The notes under the pieces: generated by a model
What the model was told of the DNA's origin: nothing
What the model saw: the letters and a program-made list of their open reading frames with translations, nothing else
Database searches by the model: none
Position numbers and translations under genes: made by a program
Shown here: piece after piece, positions 23,605 to 27,623 of the stretch
Numbering within the stretch: the first letter of the stretch is position 1
How the letters are laid out: each line of letters starts with the position of its first letter
Assembly (NCBI GenBank): GCA_036824245.1
Contig: DAITAO010000037.1
Span: forward strand, 1-27,623
DNA from: JACVRM01 sp036824245
Lineage (GTDB): Bacteria > Actinomycetota > Thermoleophilia > Gaiellales > Gaiellaceae
DNA length: 27,623 nt
Reading direction: 5' to 3'

Positions 23605-26166
23605 TCAGCGTTTAGCGTCGTGCCAGTCGTCGCCCGTGCCCACGTCGACGGCGAGCGGCGGGTCGAGGTCGAACGCTTTGCACATCTCCTCGCGGACGAG
23701 CTCGCGCACCGCGCCGACCTCCTTCTCCGGCACCTCGAGCAGCAGCTCGTCGTGTACCTGGAGGACGAGCCGCGCGCCTCTCCCCTCCTCGCGCAGGCGA
23801 CTGTGGATGGCCACCATGGCCACCTTGATGATGTCGGCGTTCGAGCCCTGCATGACGAAGTTCACTGCCAGCCGTTCGCCGAGAGAGCGGGTGGCCCGGT
23901 TGCGGGTGCGGATCTCGGGCACCGGCCGCCGGCGCCCCATCAGGCTCGTCACGTAACCGTCGCGCTCGGCCTGCTCGATCGTCCGCTGGATGAAGTCCTG
24001 CACGTGCGGGAAGCGCGCCAGGTACGCGTCGATGTACTCCTGCGCCTGTTCACGGGGAATCTCCAGGTTCTCGGAGAGCCCGAACGCCGAGATGCCGTAG
24101 ACGATCCCGAAGTTGATCATCTTGGCGATCGAGCGCTCAGCGGTCGTCAGCGTGGCGGGATCCTTGCCCAGCACCTCAGCCGCCGTCGCCGCATGAATGT
24201 CCTCCCCGCGCGCGAACGCCTCGCGCAGCTTCGGCTCCCCCGACACGTGCGCGAGGATGCGCAGCTCGATCTGTGAATAGTCGGCTGAAAGCAGCTTGTA
24301 ACCACCCTCCGCGATGAAGGCGGAGCGGATCTCGCGCCCGAGCTCCGTGCGAATAGGAATCGCCTGCAGGTTCGGGTTCGACGTGGACAGGCGACCTGTC
24401 GAGGCAACCGCCTGGTTGAAGGTCGTATGCAGCCGGCCGTCCTCGCCGATCAGGCTCGGCAGCGGCCCCAGGTACGTGTTCAGCAGCTTCGAGTACTCGC
24501 GCCACTCCTCGATGACGCCGACGATCTCGTGCTCGTGACGGATCGTTCGGAGGACTCGCGTGTCGGTCGAGTAGCCCGTCTTACCCTTGCGGCCGGGTGT
24601 CAGCTCCAGCTTCTCGAACAGGATCCGCCCCACCTGAGGGGTCGAGCCGATCATGAACTCCTCACCGGCGAGCTCGTAGGCGCGTGACTCGAGCTCCTCG
24701 ACGCGCTCGGCAAGGCGCGCCGTGATCTCGCCCATGCGGTACGTGTCGATCTTCACGCCCACCGCTTCCATCGCCGCCAGCACCTCGGTGAGCGGCAGCT
24801 CGACCTCGCGGTAGAGGCGCTCCACGCCACGCTCCTCGAGACGCGCGCGTAGTGGCTCGATCATTCGCAGCGGTTCCGCAGCGCGCCGCACCAGAGCTGC
24901 CGTCTCTTCGTCCGTCGCCGGCTCGGGGGCGGCCTCGACCGCGTACTCCGCCGCAAGGTCGTCGAGCTCGTAGGTCGCGCGACCGGGATCGATCAGGTAA
25001 GCCGCGATCAACGTGTCGTCGGCCGCCTCGAGGCGCTGCGCCTTCGCGTCGTGGACGACGAGCTGCCACTGACTTGGTGGCTCTGAGCCACCAGGTCTCG
25101 GTGCCACGACCACCTCGCTGCCGGTCGCAAGCGCCCAGCGGTCGTCGTCCGCGGCGAAGCCCACGGGGCCCGCAACCGTGGGCAGCTCGCCCTCGCGCCA
25201 CGGCATCGGCGTGGCCTCGACGATGCGCTCGGCGGCCGGCACCGCCTCGTCGAGCTCGTCGACGCGGTTGAGCAAGTTGCGAAACTCGAAGCGGCGGAAC
25301 ATCTCGCGCAGCTGCGAGCGGTCGGGCGGCGACAGCACCAGCTTCGCGGGATCGCAGTCGAGCTCCAGATCACGGCGCATCGTGGCGAGCACCTTGGCGC
25401 CGCGCGCCTGCTCGGCGTGCTCGGTGATCGACCGCGAGCGCGCCGGTGTGAGCTCGTCCACGTGCTCCAGCACCTCCTCGAGCGAGCCGTACTGGGCGAT
25501 CAGCTGTCCGGCGGTCTTGTCCCCGATGCCGGGGATGCCCGGGATGTTGTCGGAGGCGTCGCCCTTGAGCCCGATGAAGTCGGGCACCTTCTCCGGCGGA
25601 ATGCCGTAGCGCGCCTCGACCCGTTCCGGCGTGTAGACGTGGACGTCCGATACGCCCCGCGGCGTCATCATCAGGCAGACGTTCTCGGAGACGAGCTGGA
25701 AGGCATCGCGGTCGGTCGACACCACGCAGGTCTTGACTCCCGCCGAGTCCGCGCGGTCGGCCAGCGTGGCGATGACGTCGTCCGCCTCCCAGCCCTCGAA
25801 CTCGAGGTTGCGGTAGCCGAACGCCTCGACTATCGGCCTGAAGTACGGGAACTGCTCGCGCAGCAGGTCGGGCATCGGCTTGCGCTCGACCTTGTAGGTC
25901 TCGGACAGCTCGTGCCGGTGGACGGGCCGCGTATCCCATGCGACGGCGACACCCTTGGGGCGGTAGTCCGAGAGCAGCTTGAAGAGCATGTTCGTGAACC
26001 CGAGCAGCGCGTTTGTCGAGAAGCCCTCGCTGGTGGCCAGCTCCTCGGGCAGCGCAAAGAAGGCGCGGTAGGCGAGATTGTTGCCGTCGACGAGGAACAG
26101 CTCGCTCTCGCGCGCCGGGCCGTCGTCGAGCTGCAGCTCCACACCGGTCAGCGTCTTCGGGCTCAC
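23605..26166 (-). CDS. polA: DNA polymerase I
   Basis: An 853-residue DNA polymerase I, for Okazaki-fragment maturation and gap filling after excision repair. The N-terminal 5'-nuclease domain has LFLVDGNNLAYRAFF and the helix-hairpin-helix GDASDNIPGIPGIGDKTAG. The middle exonuclease-like domain lacks the DxE metal site, so it should not proofread. The polymerase domain carries motif A (DYSQIELRI, about 627), motif B (KMINFGIVYG, about 688; Phe favours dNTPs) and motif C (QVHDELLLEV, about 807). GTG at 26166 is the start because the nuclease motif follows within 25 residues; a TAGCTT box lies 7 nt upstream and there is no Shine-Dalgarno. A palindrome encoding PRPGGSEPPSQ interrupts the exonuclease-like domain near residue 360. 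Confidence 0.97.
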   Translation of the reverse strand: MSPKTLTGVELQLDDGPARESELFLVDGNNLAYRAFFALPEELATSEGFSTNALLGFTNMLFKLLSDYRPKGVAVAWDTRPVHRHELSETYKVERKPMPDLLREQFPYFRPIVEAFGYRNLEFEGWEADDVIATLADRADSAGVKTCVVSTDRDAFQLVSENVCLMMTPRGVSDVHVYTPERVEARYGIPPEKVPDFIGLKGDASDNIPGIPGIGDKTAGQLIAQYGSLEEVLEHVDELTPARSRSITEHAEQARGAKVLATMRRDLELDCDPAKLVLSPPDRSQLREMFRRFEFRNLLNRVDELDEAVPAAERIVEATPMPWREGELPTVAGPVGFAADDDRWALATGSEVVVAPRPGGSEPPSQWQLVVHDAKAQRLEAADDTLIAAYLIDPGRATYELDDLAAEYAVEAAPEPATDEETAALVRRAAEPLRMIEPLRARLEERGVERLYREVELPLTEVLAAMEAVGVKIDTYRMGEITARLAERVEELESRAYELAGEEFMIGSTPQVGRILFEKLELTPGRKGKTGYSTDTRVLRTIRHEHEIVGVIEEWREYSKLLNTYLGPLPSLIGEDGRLHTTFNQAVASTGRLSTSNPNLQAIPIRTELGREIRSAFIAEGGYKLLSADYSQIELRILAHVSGEPKLREAFARGEDIHAATAAEVLGKDPATLTTAERSIAKMINFGIVYGISAFGLSENLEIPREQAQEYIDAYLARFPHVQDFIQRTIEQAERDGYVTSLMGRRRPVPEIRTRNRATRSLGERLAVNFVMQGSNADIIKVAMVAIHSRLREEGRGARLVLQVHDELLLEVPEKEVGAVRELVREEMCKAFDLDPPLAVDVGTGDDWHDAKR
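25072..25096. repeat. Palindrome inside polA
   Basis: ACTTGGTGGCT / CTG / AGCCACCAGGT is an 11-bp inverted repeat with one mismatch. It shares the TGGCTNTGAGCCA centre with the intergenic hairpin at 18155-18179. In polA it encodes a Gly/Pro/Ser linker at about residues 357-365, between strands of the inactive exonuclease domain. Confidence 0.75.
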
Positions 26167-26173
26167 GGGTTCA

Positions 26174-26183
26174 AAGCTATCTT
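26174..26183. promoter_or_regulatory. Overlapping divergent -10 boxes (polA / acetyltransferase)
   Basis: AAGCTATCTT reads TAGCTT on the minus strand (26174-26179), 7 nt before the polA GTG. On the plus strand it reads TATCTT (26178-26183), 9 nt before the ATG at 26193. Only 26 bp separate the two start codons. Both would give leaderless or nearly leaderless mRNAs, and only one promoter can be occupied at a time. Confidence 0.5.
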
Positions 26184-26192
26184 CCCTCGCCG

Positions 26193-27152
26193 ATGCCGGC
26201 GCTCGAAATCCACCCCTTCGGCGAAGAGCACCTCGACGACGCCGCGCAGCTGCTCGCCGCACGCCACGGCCGCCACCGCGCAGCGGAGCCGCTTCTGCCC
26301 AAGCGCTACGAGGATCCCGCCGCCGCCCGCGACGAGATCGCCGCCCTTTTCCGCGCCGACGGCGCGTCGGGCGCCGTGGCCACGCGCGAGAGCCGTGTGG
26401 TCGGCTACGTCCTCGGGATTCGCAAGGACGACGCCGTCTGGGGCCCGAACGTCTGGGTCGACCCGGCCGGGCAAGCCGTCGAGCAGGCCGAGGAGGTCCG
26501 CGACGTCTACGCAGCCGCCGGCGCCCGCTGGGCAGCCGAAGGGCGCACGCGCCACTATGCGGTCGTGCCCGCTTCCGACGGCGAGCTGCTCGATGCCTGG
26601 TTCCGGCTCAGCTTCGGCGCCCAGCACGCACTCGCCGTTCGCGAGCTCCCGGACAGCGCAGAGGCGTCTGACGGAGTACGCGAGGCGGAGCCGCGGGACG
26701 TCGAATCGATCCTCGAGCTCGCGCCCCTGCTCGACCAGCACCAGGCGCTCGCGCCCGTGTTCTCCGGCTTCGACCGCGAGCTGAACCTGGACGAGCTGCG
26801 CCAGGAAATCGCCGAGGACATTGGCAAACAGGAGGTAGGCAACCTGGTCGCCGAGGCCGACGGCCGCCTCGTGGGCAACTTCGAGATCGTCCCCGTCGAG
26901 ATCTCTTCCGTCCACGCCGGCCTCGCCCGCGTCGAAGGCGCCTCCTTCCTGTCGTGGGCCGCCACGCGGCCGGAGGTGCGTGGCACCGGCGCCGGGCTCG
27001 CGCTCACCAACGCCTCGTTCGCGTGGGCGCGCGCCCACGGCTACGAGACCATGGCCACCGACTGGCGAGTCACGAATCTCCTCTCGTCGCGGTTCTGGAC
27101 CCGGCGCGGCTTTCGGCCGACCTTCATGCGCCTGTACCGCTCCATCCCGTGA
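26193..27152 (+). CDS. GNAT N-acetyltransferase, two-domain
   Basis: A 319-residue protein of the GNAT superfamily (acyl transfer from acetyl-CoA to an amine). The N-terminal half starts MPALEIHPFGEEHLDDAAQL and contains a degenerate domain (VVGYVLGIRKDDAVWGPNVW) without a clear CoA loop. The C-terminal half has GRLVGNFEIVPV, then the acetyl-CoA loop region RPEVRGTGAGLAL and SSRFWTRRGFRPTF. It is thus a tandem GNAT in which only the second half looks catalytic. ATG at 26193 starts 26 bp from the divergent polA. Its stop overlaps the next GNAT start (GTGA), so the pair is cotranslated. The substrate is unknown. Confidence 0.85.
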   Translation: MPALEIHPFGEEHLDDAAQLLAARHGRHRAAEPLLPKRYEDPAAARDEIAALFRADGASGAVATRESRVVGYVLGIRKDDAVWGPNVWVDPAGQAVEQAEEVRDVYAAAGARWAAEGRTRHYAVVPASDGELLDAWFRLSFGAQHALAVRELPDSAEASDGVREAEPRDVESILELAPLLDQHQALAPVFSGFDRELNLDELRQEIAEDIGKQEVGNLVAEADGRLVGNFEIVPVEISSVHAGLARVEGASFLSWAATRPEVRGTGAGLALTNASFAWARAHGYETMATDWRVTNLLSSRFWTRRGFRPTFMRLYRSIP

Positions 27153-27583
27153 CTGTGCGGCCCGCCGAAGCGCATGACGCCGAGCGAGTCACCCGGCTCC
27201 TCGCCGCGCTGGGCCGTCCGGCCGTCGCTCACGAGAGCGCTGCACAACACGCGGTCTTCACGCAGCACCTCGCAGACGGCGCGTGCACGATCTTTCTTGC
27301 AGAGGACGACGGCGCGGCGGCGGGCGTGGTCAGCCTGTGGTTCCGGTCCCGGCTCAACTGGACGTCGCCGGAAGCGTGGGTGCCCGACCTCTACGTCGAC
27401 CCCGCTTTTCGCCGCCGCGGCCACGCCCGGGCACTGCTCGACGCGTGCGTGAAGGAGGCACGGAGCCGTGGCTGCCACCGGCTCGTCCTCGAGTCGGGGC
27501 ACGAGCGGACCGAGGCCCACCGGCTCTACGAGGAGTACGGCTTCGTGCATACCGGGCGCTCCTACGGCCTACAGCTCGCCTGA
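27149..27583 (+). CDS. GNAT N-acetyltransferase, single domain
   Basis: A 144-residue acetyltransferase. TVRPAEAHDAERVTRLLAAL opens the fold; VPDLYVDPAFRRRGHARALL is the acetyl-CoA-binding motif (R-x-x-G-x-A); HRLYEEYGFVHTG closes it. Length is normal for a one-domain GNAT. GTG at 27149 overlaps the stop codon of the preceding acetyltransferase by 4 nt. The next gene begins at the A of its TGA stop, so at least three genes appear translationally coupled. Confidence 0.88.
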   Translation: MTVRPAEAHDAERVTRLLAALGRPAVAHESAAQHAVFTQHLADGACTIFLAEDDGAAAGVVSLWFRSRLNWTSPEAWVPDLYVDPAFRRRGHARALLDACVKEARSRGCHRLVLESGHERTEAHRLYEEYGFVHTGRSYGLQLA

Positions 27584-27623
27584 TGCGCTTCCCGCTACTG
27601 GCCGGCAGCCGCGTGCTGCTCGT
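27583..27623 (+). CDS. Start of a further gene, cut by window edge
   Basis: An ATG at 27583 shares its A with the preceding TGA stop and is followed by an open frame, MRFPLLAGSRVLLV, to the end of the window. Only 13 full codons are visible, too few to name a family. Confidence 0.5.
   Translation, partial: MRFPLLAGSRVLL

Overview
The window is high-GC bacterial chromosome with dense coding, mostly on the minus strand. Reading along the minus strand, the backbone runs polA, rpsA, coaE, then a block of accessory genes, then uvrB and uvrA. The order polA-rpsA-coaE-uvrB-uvrA is characteristic of Actinomycetota (Mycobacterium has it). Together with the base composition, a Gram-positive/actinobacterial type LexA box and several leaderless-looking promoters, this suggests an actinobacterium. 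A deep lineage such as Thermoleophilia is my guess, not something the sequence proves.

Layout: 1-2826 is uvrA, missing only its last residues, with a perfect SOS box upstream. 2.8-5.4 kb holds small membrane and envelope genes, a calcineurin-type phosphoesterase (plus strand), a RidA-family protein and a 47-residue membrane protein. 5.5-9.3 kb is a 1264-residue secreted protein that fuses an alkaline-phosphatase/nucleotide-pyrophosphatase domain to a complete UshA-type 5'-nucleotidase. 9.5-11.8 kb is uvrB with a DUF2277 gene behind it. 11.8-12.3 kb is a divergent DUF1360 membrane protein.

12.3-19.8 kb is the accessory block splitting uvrB from coaE. It holds three major-facilitator exporters (one carrying a single-base frameshift), an ArsR-type repressor overlapping an M29 aminopeptidase gene, and an operon of two ribbon-helix-helix proteins followed by a DUF4097 repeat protein. 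The ArsR gene has three evenly spaced heptamers over its start and appears to begin with ATC. The ribbon-helix-helix operon has a consensus -35 and a perfect palindrome inside the promoter spacer.

19.8-26.2 kb returns to the core genes: coaE (no canonical start codon), rpsA (four S1 domains plus a 14-residue acidic tandem repeat), an alpha/beta hydrolase and polA. 26.2-27.6 kb has two overlapping GNAT acetyltransferases on the plus strand and the first bases of another gene.

Two non-coding themes recur. First, intergenic spaces, especially between convergent genes, hold REP-like palindromes built on TGCCTGGCAC/GTGCCAGGC, GGGGACAGACCC or TGGCTNTGAGCCA cores; one lies inside polA. Second, many genes have a TAnnnT -10 box 6-10 nt before the start codon and no Shine-Dalgarno, which suggests leaderless mRNAs. 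All functions are inferred from motifs read by eye; no database search was possible.
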